Below, in pieces: positions 1 through 6,432 of a DNA stretch of 8,791 bases. The stretch lies in contig CAKRUB010000053.1 of the NCBI GenBank assembly GCA_934402375.1, positions 1 to 8,791 on the forward strand, given 5' to 3'. Origin of the DNA: an uncultured Acetatifactor sp. GTDB lineage: Bacteria > Bacillota > Clostridia > Lachnospirales > Lachnospiraceae. Position 1 is the first letter of the stretch. Each line of letters opens with the position of its first letter. Both the position numbers and the translations under genes were made by a program. Under the pieces are notes generated by a model. That model did not search any database and had not been told where the DNA came from. It was given only the letters and a program-made list of their open reading frames with translations.

Positions 1-46
1 TAAGTGCAAGCAGTCCGGCTATTCCTGTCCGGATAAGTTTCTTCAT
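1..46 (-). CDS. N-terminal signal peptide of an exported protein (partial, runs off the left edge)
   Basis: Only the first 15 codons are in the window (MKKLIRTGIAGLLAL). They form a classic signal-peptide start: two lysines and an arginine, then a hydrophobic run of Ile, Ala, Gly and Leu. A strong purine-rich ribosome binding site (GGGAGGAAG) sits a few bases upstream of the ATG at 44-46, which makes this a real start rather than chance. The protein is probably a secreted protein or lipoprotein, but the cleavage site or lipobox lies outside the window, so the function cannot be named. It follows the stop of an apparent upstream gene tail (90-158) by about 43 bases, suggesting the two were in one operon. 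Confidence 0.6.
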   Translation of the reverse strand, partial: MKKLIRTGIAGLLAL

Positions 47-89
47 CCTCTTCCTCCCTTCATAACCATCCTGTTAATCTGCCGCCTTC

Positions 90-158
90 TTAACCGACAC
101 TGATCTCCAGCTCTCTCAGATCTCCTTTGGCGCCAAACAGATCATAACCGTTAAGTAA
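90..158 (-). pseudogene. C-terminal tail of an unknown gene, cut by the IS remnant
   Basis: On the minus strand a frame reads LLNGYDLFGAKGDLRELEIS-VG and then stops with TAA at 90-92. Codon choice (CTG, GGC, GCC, GAG, ATC) looks like the neighbouring real genes, and the following minus-strand gene starts 43 bases later with a good ribosome binding site, as in an operon. The frame is closed upstream by TAG at 159-161, exactly where the transposase-like sequence on the other strand begins. I infer that the rest of this gene was removed or displaced by the insertion. The family is not recognised. With only 22 residues, a chance frame cannot be excluded. Confidence 0.35.
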
Positions 159-650
159 CTAAAACTTGGCATTGAACAGCTTTTAAACCGTTCATTTAAG
201 ACCAATGATCCGATTTTTAAGGCTGTACTTGAAAAGTCTGCGTTAGCATCTCAACCAACGGTATCAGGATTTTATAACCGCATGGACGAAGACACTTTAA
301 TTCAGTTTCTGAAAATCAGTCGGATACTCAGAAAAAGGATCTACAGCATCCAGATGCCTCAGGCAGTGATTCTGGATCTTGCTTCCACTCTTCTTGAAGC
401 ATACGGCAGACAGGATTCAGCACATGCTCTTGCCTATAACATATTTAATTGGTTCAGACGATTGGTGTTATCAGCAAAAATGCGGAAACATCGCATTGAT
501 ACCGTCCGTTTAAAACTGCTGAAGATTGCTGCAAAAGTAGTTCATTCAGCAAGATATGTCACATTCAAGCTGTGTAGCAGTTGCCCATACAAAGAAGAAT
601 TCTATGATACCCTTTCTACGATAAGCAAGCTGAATGTACAGCTGGAATAG
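159..650 (+). pseudogene. IS1380-family transposase remnant, internally deleted
   Basis: The plus-strand frame is open from 159 to the TAG at 648-650. From the first ATG at 282 it could encode 122 aa, but homology-like sequence starts upstream (KLGIEQLLNRSFKTNDP from 162, then ASQPTVSGFYNRMDEDT). I recognise this as the N-terminal part of an IS1380-type DDE transposase. After LLEAYGRQ (near 405) it jumps to the family's C-terminal signature, LAYNIFNWFRRLVL, followed by KLLKIAAK and a tail ending NVQLE. The central catalytic domain, several hundred residues in an intact protein, is missing, leaving a fused N- plus C-terminal stub. The first catalytic aspartate region, normally like LDxDST, reads LDLAST, so that Asp is also changed to Ala. 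No terminal inverted repeat is evident on either side. This is a dead element, on the strand opposite to all neighbouring genes. Confidence 0.8.
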
Positions 651-674
651 CAACTGTTAACAAACCTTGACAGC

Positions 675-2189
675 CTAATAGGAATCCCATTCAAAGGTGT
701 ACGCCGTATGTTCCAGTCCGTCATAAAGCGCTCTTCCGTCCTCATGAACAATATCCATATGTGTCTCATCTACCAGTTGTATCGAATAAACTCCCCAAAA
801 TTCATCCGCCGGGTCATCCACATTGGTCATGGAAAAGGTAACGCGCATCACCCCATCTTTTTCTGCCTCGTCATCAACACTCCACGTTCCCACATACGCG
901 GCAAGGAGCTCACCGTTTCCATATCCGTAGCTATAGGACATATGGTATCCGGGACGCTGGAAATTCAGAATCATGGAAATCTCACTGCCATCCTCTGTGA
1001 TTGCCGACCACCATCCGAAAAACGGCTGACTGTTATAATCGGTCATATCGCAGACACCGGGTGAATACCAAGGGGTATTCATGCTTCCATCGTACAAAGA
1101 CAGGGAAGGGTTCCAATCCAGTACCTGTCCGTCACTGTCCACAATGACTACCTGCGTTCCGGGCATGGCATCACTGGGATTGGCGCGCAGCAATATCGGC
1201 TCTCCGCTCTCGCTGCGATAGAGAACCTGCCCGGTTTCCCCATAATATCCGTTACTCTCGTTCATAATCCATTCGTTTACCACTACAGAAGCCGTCGGGT
1301 CTGCGGAGATAATACAGTAAATTTCCGTGCCCCCGTCCGGTTCTTCCACATAATTCTCTCTTGGTATTTCCGCCAGAAAAGGATAATCCGACAAATCATT
1401 TTCTGTCAGATAAGAATCAATGTCCGTGGCATATCCAAGAAACATGGCAGCACATATATCGCCATTTGCGGCAACAATATCGCGAATGGCGTCTATGGAC
1501 AGACCTTCCGCAGATGCCGTGTTCTGCTCCAGCGGCTCTGTTTCTATCAGAAGCAGTCTGCCAAAAAGATTCTGGATAATCTCTTCCATTCCGTCATAGG
1601 CATCCGACCATACATAAACCGCATAGACATAGGTATATCCTTTTGCTTCCGTCACAAAGACATTCCAATAGCTTGTGTCCTCTACCTGACCTACCGAAAA
1701 TTTTACAACATAAACCGGATACCCGATATTTTCACTATAGGTATCATTCTTTTCAACAGTAACATTTTCTGCCTCGTAAAGGGACTGACCTGTGGCCGCA
1801 CGCAGGGCGTAATCCTCTGACGACTCGCCATCCTCTCTGGTACTGGCATAGGAACAGTTGATCACACTGACAAAGCCGTCCTCCGTCATGTCTTCGTAAT
1901 AATAACTGGCATCCGGATGATTGATGCTTTGAACAATGGTCATATTGGTAAAGGGAAGTGCGCCGCCGGTAAGAACCGCAGGGTTCATCATTTCCACCGC
2001 ATCCTCCTGCTGCGCTTCATCCTCCTTCACAACACCTGTTTCCCCCTGTATTTCCGTTTCCTGAGTTGTTTTTGTGGCTTCCTCCTGCACACTTCCTGTT
2101 GCAGAGGGAAAGCTCTCTTCGGTGTTGCCACAGCCTGTCATGCAAAAAATACCGGCAAATACCACCATCATTTCCCGAATCTTTTTCAT
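675..2189 (-). CDS. Large lipoprotein of unknown function
   Basis: Predicted 504-aa cell-surface lipoprotein. From the chosen start the protein begins MKKIREMMVV, then a short hydrophobic stretch and a lipobox-like CMTGC, with Cys20 as the likely lipidation site. A Ser/Thr/Glu/Gln-rich low-complexity linker (about residues 21-60) would act as a spacer from the membrane. The rest is acidic and rich in Tyr, Asp and Ser, with no TM segment. The last 100 or so residues (from about AITEDGSEISMILNF to the end at EWDSY) look like a small beta-barrel, lipocalin-like domain, by impression only. I chose the ATG at 2187-2189 over one 18 bases upstream (2207) because GGAGGAGAG lies just before it, whereas the upstream ATG overlaps the preceding stop (TAATG) without a good site. 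Translation is probably coupled to the DUF6935-like gene upstream. Family not recognised; a role in envelope sensing or binding is only a guess. Confidence 0.8.
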   Translation of the reverse strand: MKKIREMMVVFAGIFCMTGCGNTEESFPSATGSVQEEATKTTQETEIQGETGVVKEDEAQQEDAVEMMNPAVLTGGALPFTNMTIVQSINHPDASYYYEDMTEDGFVSVINCSYASTREDGESSEDYALRAATGQSLYEAENVTVEKNDTYSENIGYPVYVVKFSVGQVEDTSYWNVFVTEAKGYTYVYAVYVWSDAYDGMEEIIQNLFGRLLLIETEPLEQNTASAEGLSIDAIRDIVAANGDICAAMFLGYATDIDSYLTENDLSDYPFLAEIPRENYVEEPDGGTEIYCIISADPTASVVVNEWIMNESNGYYGETGQVLYRSESGEPILLRANPSDAMPGTQVVIVDSDGQVLDWNPSLSLYDGSMNTPWYSPGVCDMTDYNSQPFFGWWSAITEDGSEISMILNFQRPGYHMSYSYGYGNGELLAAYVGTWSVDDEAEKDGVMRVTFSMTNVDDPADEFWGVYSIQLVDETHMDIVHEDGRALYDGLEHTAYTFEWDSY

Positions 2190-2206
2190 ACTCTCCTCCG
2201 TTTTCA

Positions 2207-2554
2207 TTACGCCCAGGGATCCTCAGCTTTGGGCTGCCGTATTGCGGTCAGCAGATATTGTTCCCACAAAAACCATCTGCCGTCTCCCTTTTGGCGCAGC
2301 TTCACAGGACGAGGACTGTCCGCGCCTCCGCAAGGAATAAAGAGTTTCTTATATCCCTCCTCCGCATCGGAAGTCTGATTGCCCCCAATTACGATTCGGA
2401 AGGGTTCATCGGGTTTGTAATTGTTATCCGCTGTCGCACCCACGAAATAGGAAAACGGCAGATAGGTTTTTCCTCCCCGGAACCGGTCATCCAAAAAGGA
2501 TATTTCCTGCCCATTGAGCGGTCTTGGTCCGCGCAGCCAGTTCAGCATCTCCAA
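2207..2554 (-). CDS. DUF6935-like domain protein, probably 5'-truncated
   Basis: About 115 aa of a small, soluble, tryptophan-rich domain. It contains LNWLRGPRPL near the N-terminus, PFSYFVGATADNNYKP in the middle, and SPRPVKLRQK, WFLWEQYLL and a terminal EDPWA. I recognise this pattern from memory as the DUF6935 domain found in clostridial proteins; its function is unknown. In the relatives I recall, the domain follows an N-terminal part that is absent here. The frame is open back to a TGA at 2597-2599, and that extra stretch (ISTYSADKKAG) still looks like domain sequence, so homology extends beyond any usable start. Only a TTG at 2554 or an ATG at 2548 is available, both without a convincing ribosome binding site. 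It is therefore probably a truncated remnant. Its stop (2207-2209) overlaps or lies close to the start of the downstream lipoprotein gene. Confidence 0.6.
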   Translation of the reverse strand: MEMLNWLRGPRPLNGQEISFLDDRFRGGKTYLPFSYFVGATADNNYKPDEPFRIVIGGNQTSDAEEGYKKLFIPCGGADSPRPVKLRQKGDGRWFLWEQYLLTAIRQPKAEDPWA

Positions 2555-2638
2555 CCCGGCTTTTTTATCCGCGCTGTAGGTGCTTATCTGCCCCTCTCAT
2601 CCGCTGGCTATAATATATCAGGGAGAACCTTAAAAATA

Positions 2639-2694
2639 TATACTCACCATTCGTATTTTGGAGCATCTCCCTTCAAATACGAATGGCTGGTATA
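2639..2694. repeat. Long imperfect inverted repeat (hairpin)
   Basis: Perfect 12-bp arms, CCATTCGTATTT at 2647-2658 and AAATACGAATGG at 2675-2686, enclose a 16-nt loop. Beyond a 3x3 internal loop, a second 5-bp arm pair follows (TATAC at 2639-2643 with GTATA at 2690-2694). Inside the loop a further GGAG-CAT-CTCC mini-stem (2660-2670) can form. On the minus strand it sits between the stop of the membrane LuxR regulator and the DUF6935-like gene and is followed by TATATTTTTAA, so it could act as a weak terminator. It could equally be a structured leader or a mobile-element end. The T-tract is not clean enough to decide. Confidence 0.75.
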
Positions 2695-2734
2695 CAATAT
2701 ATAGATGTATGTAATGTGCTCATACAATATATAG
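2692..2734. repeat. 13-bp direct repeat pair, candidate operator or promoter region
   Basis: ATACAATATATAG occurs at 2692-2704 and again at 2722-2734, an exact copy whose start is offset by 30 bp, close to three helical turns. The pair lies just downstream of the membrane-tethered LuxR regulator gene and upstream of the DUF6935-like and lipoprotein genes. On the minus strand it reads CTATATATTGTAT twice, providing TTGTAT and TATATA elements 18 bp apart that could serve as -35 and -10. Spacing on one helix face fits tandem regulator sites, but the AT-rich composition means partial coincidence is possible. The 2600-2737 interval otherwise holds only the hairpin and no convincing gene. Confidence 0.45.
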
Positions 2735-2737
2735 TTT

Positions 2738-4348
2738 TTAATCCGTACGAGTAAGTTCCTCCAGCCTGTCGCACCTGCGGAACAAATCAATGTAAACCAT
2801 CAACTCTTCCCGATTGGAAACACCAAGTTTTCGGTTCAGATTCGTATTGTGTTTTCTTGCCGTTCCGATGCTGATGTACAGTTGCTCCGCCACTTCATTG
2901 ATATCGCAGCCTTCGATAAACAGCCGTAACACCGTTTTTTCCGTAGGTGTCAGGCCCTGCACCCGTTTAGCAAAATCCCGTAACAGTTCTTCTATATCCG
3001 GCGGCAGATCTCCCGGTGCCAGCATTTGGTTTTTATGGGAATTAACAAAGGCAATCAGCGCATCAATTTCCGAAATTCCAGAGCGGTGCTCTCCTATCCC
3101 ATCCTCCTGCATGGCCTTCAGACTCTTTACAATCGGAGAAACAAAATGCTTTGACAAAAAAACAGAGAGTAGCACAATCACCACCAAAAAACCAAGGGAA
3201 CCAAGCACCCACAACTGCCTGCGGGTCAGGGAAGCCTGCCAGTAGCTGTTTTCCGAAATCAGCGTCATGACGGTAAGTGGCAGTCCGCTCGCCGTTTTTA
3301 CCGCAAGAGGCTGGCACGCCCCAAAATACCGATAATTACCGGCAACACAATTTTGGTAATACTTTCCTTTCCGCATTTCCATAATGCCCTCCGGCATCAG
3401 ATATGTTCCGGCTGAATTACCAATCATCGCTTTTTCCAAAAACACATGATCGCTCTCCATCGGGGCAAGTACCGCCACCATATTTCCGAAGGGACTGTCC
3501 GTTACCGGATAGGAAAGCGAAAAATAAAGCTCGCTCAGCTCCACTCCGCAAATACCCAAAACCCGCCCTTTACCATCCAGAATAGGTACACATAACAGCA
3601 GTGCATCCTCCCAGGTATCCTTTAATTGCACCCGCTCCGTCCACAAAACGCCTTCCGCCAGCCGGGTTCCCGAAAATGCCATCAACGAATCATAACCCGG
3701 AATGCAAGAAGTATCATATTCCAGATTCCACCGGTTGTGCATCTGCACCTGCTTCTTACGAGCCACATCCGCCGCACCGCGAAAATACACGATATGCTGA
3801 TCAGCGGCGCCTACTGCCTTCAGATCGGAAAAACGCAGATAGACACCCATACGGGAAGAATCCGCATTTTCCGTTCCAGTATTCACTGTTGCATCCAAAA
3901 GGAAAAATGCGCCGCTGCAGGAATTGGATTTTAAAACTGTCTCCAGTACATTGTACAGGGAATCCTCCACCTCTGAAATCAGTGCCGCATTATCGTTTAA
4001 ATTGTCAAATGTCTTATCCTCCACAATCAGAATATTGTCCAGCTCCCGCGTAATTTCTCCGGAAAGGGTAATACTTCTTGCTGTCAGAATATCCATCTGC
4101 GTGGAAAGCATGGTTGCCGTATTCTGCTGCTGTATACTGAGTGCTTCTCCAAGGCTACGCTCCGAGCCAGGAATCACTCCGGCAATGCTCAGTAACAAAA
4201 TTGCTCCCACAAAGATAGCCATCGTCATACAACACCAGTATAATGCCAGCTTCCGGTGCATACTGACGCTGTATTTTCGCGCCTGTCGAATCGTAAGCCA
4301 TATGTTCTTTATCCATGTCCCCATTTCCCTACCCCGATCAAATTTCAT
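2738..4348 (-). CDS. Membrane-tethered LuxR-type transcription regulator with extracellular Cache-like sensor
   Basis: A 536-aa protein with an uncommon one-component design. TM1 spans about residues 34-57; an extracellular domain covers about 60-375; TM2 is about 379-399. A short linker (400-465) follows, then a LuxR/GerE-type HTH at about 466-525 (LTPTEKTVLRLF, then EVAEQLYISIGTARKHNTNL). The extracellular part looks like a double-Cache domain: near 254-275 it carries VPILDGKGRVLGICGVELSE, the typical motif of the membrane-proximal subdomain. No kinase or receiver domain is present, so ligand binding outside would act directly on membrane-bound DNA-binding domains, presumably by changing dimerisation. 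The gene starts 5 bases after the stop of the solute-binding lipoprotein gene, so the two are almost certainly co-transcribed. The start is uncertain: the first ATG (4346-4348) has no clear ribosome binding site, while one 24 bases downstream (4322-4324) is preceded by GGGGTAGGG. Likely targets are its own operon or the genes downstream. Confidence 0.85.
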   Translation of the reverse strand: MKFDRGREMGTWIKNIWLTIRQARKYSVSMHRKLALYWCCMTMAIFVGAILLLSIAGVIPGSERSLGEALSIQQQNTATMLSTQMDILTARSITLSGEITRELDNILIVEDKTFDNLNDNAALISEVEDSLYNVLETVLKSNSCSGAFFLLDATVNTGTENADSSRMGVYLRFSDLKAVGAADQHIVYFRGAADVARKKQVQMHNRWNLEYDTSCIPGYDSLMAFSGTRLAEGVLWTERVQLKDTWEDALLLCVPILDGKGRVLGICGVELSELYFSLSYPVTDSPFGNMVAVLAPMESDHVFLEKAMIGNSAGTYLMPEGIMEMRKGKYYQNCVAGNYRYFGACQPLAVKTASGLPLTVMTLISENSYWQASLTRRQLWVLGSLGFLVVIVLLSVFLSKHFVSPIVKSLKAMQEDGIGEHRSGISEIDALIAFVNSHKNQMLAPGDLPPDIEELLRDFAKRVQGLTPTEKTVLRLFIEGCDINEVAEQLYISIGTARKHNTNLNRKLGVSNREELMVYIDLFRRCDRLEELTRTD

Positions 4349-4353
4349 CCGTT

Positions 4354-5697
4354 CTATTCTTGAAAATCTGCTTTAAATGCATCCAGAATCCGCTCCGAAA
4401 GCTCTTTTACAGACTGCGCAGGGGCATCTAAATATGTATTACGCCCCATGCGAAGCTCGCGTCGAATGGATTCTTCAAATTTAGTTTCCAGTGAAAGATA
4501 GGTTACCATCTGCGGTGCCGTATAAAAAGTATATGAATCCTGCGTTTCCATAAATGCCTGATACAGTGAGACATACATGGGATTTTCCAAATGGTCTATT
4601 GTCTCCGGCAGACAGGCGTCAAAGGCTTCCCGCTTCACCGGCATATATCCTAACTTCGTAACAAAGTCCACATTTGTCTGCGCATCTGTCAGCCACTTCA
4701 AAAAGGTCATACATGCCTTTTCTCGCTCTGGCGTGGATTTCACCGTGCAGATTCCCGCACCTCTCTGCATCACCAGCTTTTTCCCCTGTTCAAAAATAGG
4801 GCATGGCATGGAAACAATATCTACCTTTTCCGTTGTATTGTCTGCATAAGTAACCGTGTCGGAATAATAAAGCACACTGGCGGAGGAGGCAACCGACACA
4901 ATGGCATCACCTGTCCGCAGCGGTTCAGTGGCATACCCGCTCTGCAGCCAGACCCCACCCTGCAACGCAGCCTTTGCATAGGGCTTCCATACCTTTTCAA
5001 AAACAGGGCTAAATTTTATCTGGTTTTGGTCAAAAAAGCTTTCCCCTAAAGATTCCACTCCCACCTGAAAATAGTTAAATGGATAGTCATGTACAAAAAA
5101 AGTCTTGCCGTCCGTCCACTCCGCATAAGCTTCCGCCAGATGATATAATCCTTCCCACGTTTTCAGCTCCTCCACACTTGCACCTGTCGCCGCAGCAAAC
5201 CGATCAAACGCAGTCTGGTTGACAAATAAAATTTCCGTGGACTTTGCCACCGGAAGAATAAGCAGTCTATCCCCTATCACGCCTTCCTCCACAAAGTCAG
5301 GAATAAATTCTGCCAGCTCCTCCTCCGTAAAATAATCCCGATAATCCACAAGCACCGTATCATCGGGCAACGACAGAACCGTTTTGGGATAGGATACAAA
5401 CATATCCGGAAGTTCTGCGGCTCCGGGGTCTCCAAAAGCAGAAGATAAAACGTTATCGTGAATCGTATTGGTATTGGTAACACTTCCCACCTGTACCTGA
5501 ATATTCTGCTCCTGCCCTACTGTTTCATTAAATAGAGCAATCATGTCATTTAACGGCGATTTCGCCTGTCCACCGTATACATGCCAGATAGTGACTGTCA
5601 CCGGTTCCCTTTTCTGGCTGCAGCCGGTACTGCCAAACGCCAAAAAAGCAATCAATGCAAGTGCAATATATTTTTTATATCTAAACCTTTGTCTCAT
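4354..5697 (-). CDS. Extracellular solute-binding lipoprotein (family 1, ABC sugar-binding type)
   Basis: A 447-aa lipoprotein of the periplasmic-binding-protein type 2 fold used by ABC carbohydrate importers. It begins MRQRFRYKKY, then a hydrophobic stretch and the lipobox GSTGC with Cys26 lipidated. The mature part opens with VTVTIWHVYGG, typical of family 1 binding proteins, and later has DMFVSYPKT, a hinge-like LPVAKSTEILFVN, and FLKWLTDAQ near the C-terminal lobe, a standard family signature. Length is normal. The frame extends upstream to an ATG at 5775, but I chose 5695-5697 because AGAGGAAAG lies 6 bases before it, the signal peptide starts there, and the longer form would begin inside the upstream terminator and before the candidate -10 box. 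No permease or ATPase gene is nearby. It directly precedes the membrane-bound Cache/LuxR regulator, so a role as a ligand-presenting sensor is a reasonable inference; the ligand is unknown. Confidence 0.88.
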   Translation of the reverse strand: MRQRFRYKKYIALALIAFLAFGSTGCSQKREPVTVTIWHVYGGQAKSPLNDMIALFNETVGQEQNIQVQVGSVTNTNTIHDNVLSSAFGDPGAAELPDMFVSYPKTVLSLPDDTVLVDYRDYFTEEELAEFIPDFVEEGVIGDRLLILPVAKSTEILFVNQTAFDRFAAATGASVEELKTWEGLYHLAEAYAEWTDGKTFFVHDYPFNYFQVGVESLGESFFDQNQIKFSPVFEKVWKPYAKAALQGGVWLQSGYATEPLRTGDAIVSVASSASVLYYSDTVTYADNTTEKVDIVSMPCPIFEQGKKLVMQRGAGICTVKSTPEREKACMTFLKWLTDAQTNVDFVTKLGYMPVKREAFDACLPETIDHLENPMYVSLYQAFMETQDSYTFYTAPQMVTYLSLETKFEESIRRELRMGRNTYLDAPAQSVKELSERILDAFKADFQE

Positions 5698-5739
5698 CCG
5701 ATACTTTCCTCTTAATGCTTCTGCTACTTTGTATTTTCT

Positions 5740-5745
5740 ATTATA
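5740..5745 (-). promoter_or_regulatory. Candidate -10 box for the solute-binding protein operon
   Basis: The minus strand has a perfect TATAAT here, 42 bases upstream of the chosen start at 5697 and downstream of the terminator. No good -35 match is found at 16-18 bp (the bases are T-rich, from the terminator tail), so the promoter may need an activator, possibly one of the two LuxR-type regulators encoded next door. A short leader of about 30-35 nt would result. Confidence 0.5.
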
Positions 5746-5762
5746 AAGATTTTCTAAAACAG

Positions 5763-5786
5763 AAAAACCCCCCATATGGGGAGTTT
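5763..5786 (-). terminator. Rho-independent terminator after the response regulator gene
   Basis: Read on the minus strand this is AAACTCCCC, loop ATAT, GGGGGGTTT, then more T (TTCTGTTTT). It gives a 9-bp stem with a single T-G wobble and an immediate T-rich tail. It starts 18 bases after the stop of the response regulator and precedes the -10 box of the next unit. The plus-strand reading also folds, though with one mismatch and a shorter T-run. CATATGGGG is present twice (5773-5781 and 5787-5795), a small duplication overlapping the stem. Confidence 0.85.
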
Positions 5787-5804
5787 CATATGGGGATGTT
5801 ACTT

Positions 5805-6428
5805 CTAAAACCCGTTAATAATTAAATTCTTTTTTGTCACTGCCACTGCCAGTTTTGTTTTGGAATCAAAACCCGTTTTCCGTAACAGGTTGCCAATATG
5901 CCATTTCACAGTTTCCGGTGAGACGGACAGACTTTCGGAAATCTGCTTATAGGATTTTCCCTCCACCACCAGCCGCAGGACATCCAGCTCCGTCTTGGTG
6001 AAATCACAGCTTTTTGCCGCCCCAACCATAACGGTCGGGGAAGCGTCCGGATATATGGATTGCCCGTCCATAGTGCGATCCATGACCTCCAACAGTTCCT
6101 CTTTACTTGCATCCTTATACCAGAAGCTTTCGGCACCCGCCTTGCGGGCACGCTCCAGAAAACTGTATTCTGCCATGGATGTGACGATAATCACCTTCAC
6201 CTGCGGCATGGATTGCTTTATTCGCTCCGCCGCTTTCAATCCACTTTCATCATTCTCCGTACAGACATCCATCAAAACCAGATCGCATTCTGTCTTGCGG
6301 CACACATCTTCCGCCATTGCGGCATTAGTTATAGAACCGGCAAATTCATATCGTCCACTGGCAAGAATATGATGTTCCATATCCTCCCTTGCCATCCTCT
6401 GATCCTCAACCACCAATACCTTTGTCAT
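5805..6428 (-). CDS. NarL/FixJ-family response regulator
   Basis: A 207-aa cytoplasmic response regulator of standard length. The receiver domain (1-120) shows all key residues: acidic pair Glu8-Asp9 (VVEDQ), phospho-acceptor Asp54 (LVLMDV), Thr83 (IIVTS) and Lys105 (WYKDAS). The LuxR-type HTH covers about 142-200 (FTKTELDVLRLVVEG, then SYKQISESLSVSPETVKWHI), a strong match. It starts 4 bases after the stop of the histidine kinase gene, with GGAGGAG about 8 bases upstream, so it is the cognate regulator of that kinase. A terminator follows directly. Targets are unknown; the adjacent solute-binding protein operon, whose promoter lacks a good -35, is the obvious candidate. Specificity cannot be read from the sequence. 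Confidence 0.93.
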   Translation of the reverse strand: MTKVLVVEDQRMAREDMEHHILASGRYEFAGSITNAAMAEDVCRKTECDLVLMDVCTENDESGLKAAERIKQSMPQVKVIIVTSMAEYSFLERARKAGAESFWYKDASKEELLEVMDRTMDGQSIYPDASPTVMVGAAKSCDFTKTELDVLRLVVEGKSYKQISESLSVSPETVKWHIGNLLRKTGFDSKTKLAVAVTKKNLIINGF

Positions 6429-6432
6429 GCGT

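Noticed and set aside
667..672. TTGACA on the plus strand as a -35 box
   Set aside because: No -10-like sequence lies 16-18 bp downstream, and the strand beyond is antisense to the lipoprotein gene.
651..674. Terminator or IS inverted repeat between the transposase remnant and the lipoprotein stop
   Set aside because: Only a 4-bp CTGT/ACAG pairing around a 12-nt loop with no T-run, and no match to the CCTGAATTATTCACG terminus seen at the right edge.
2610..2615. TATAAT on the plus strand as a promoter
   Set aside because: No -35 partner and no plus-strand gene downstream; the region is AT-rich so the match is expected by chance.
2066..2704. 212-aa plus-strand frame
   Set aside because: It lies opposite the lipoprotein and DUF6935-like genes, has no ribosome binding site of note, is rich in Ser, Pro and Arg as antisense frames are, and matches no family I know.
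3601..4376. Several plus-strand frames of 100-150 aa opposite the LuxR-type regulator
   Set aside because: They are antisense shadows of a gene with clear domain structure; their composition is Pro/His/Arg/Ser-rich and they overlap each other in different frames.
5698..5775. N-terminal extension of the solute-binding protein to the ATG at 5775
   Set aside because: It would place 26 charged residues before the signal peptide, start within the terminator stem and precede the likely -10 box; the internal ATG at 5697 has a proper ribosome binding site.
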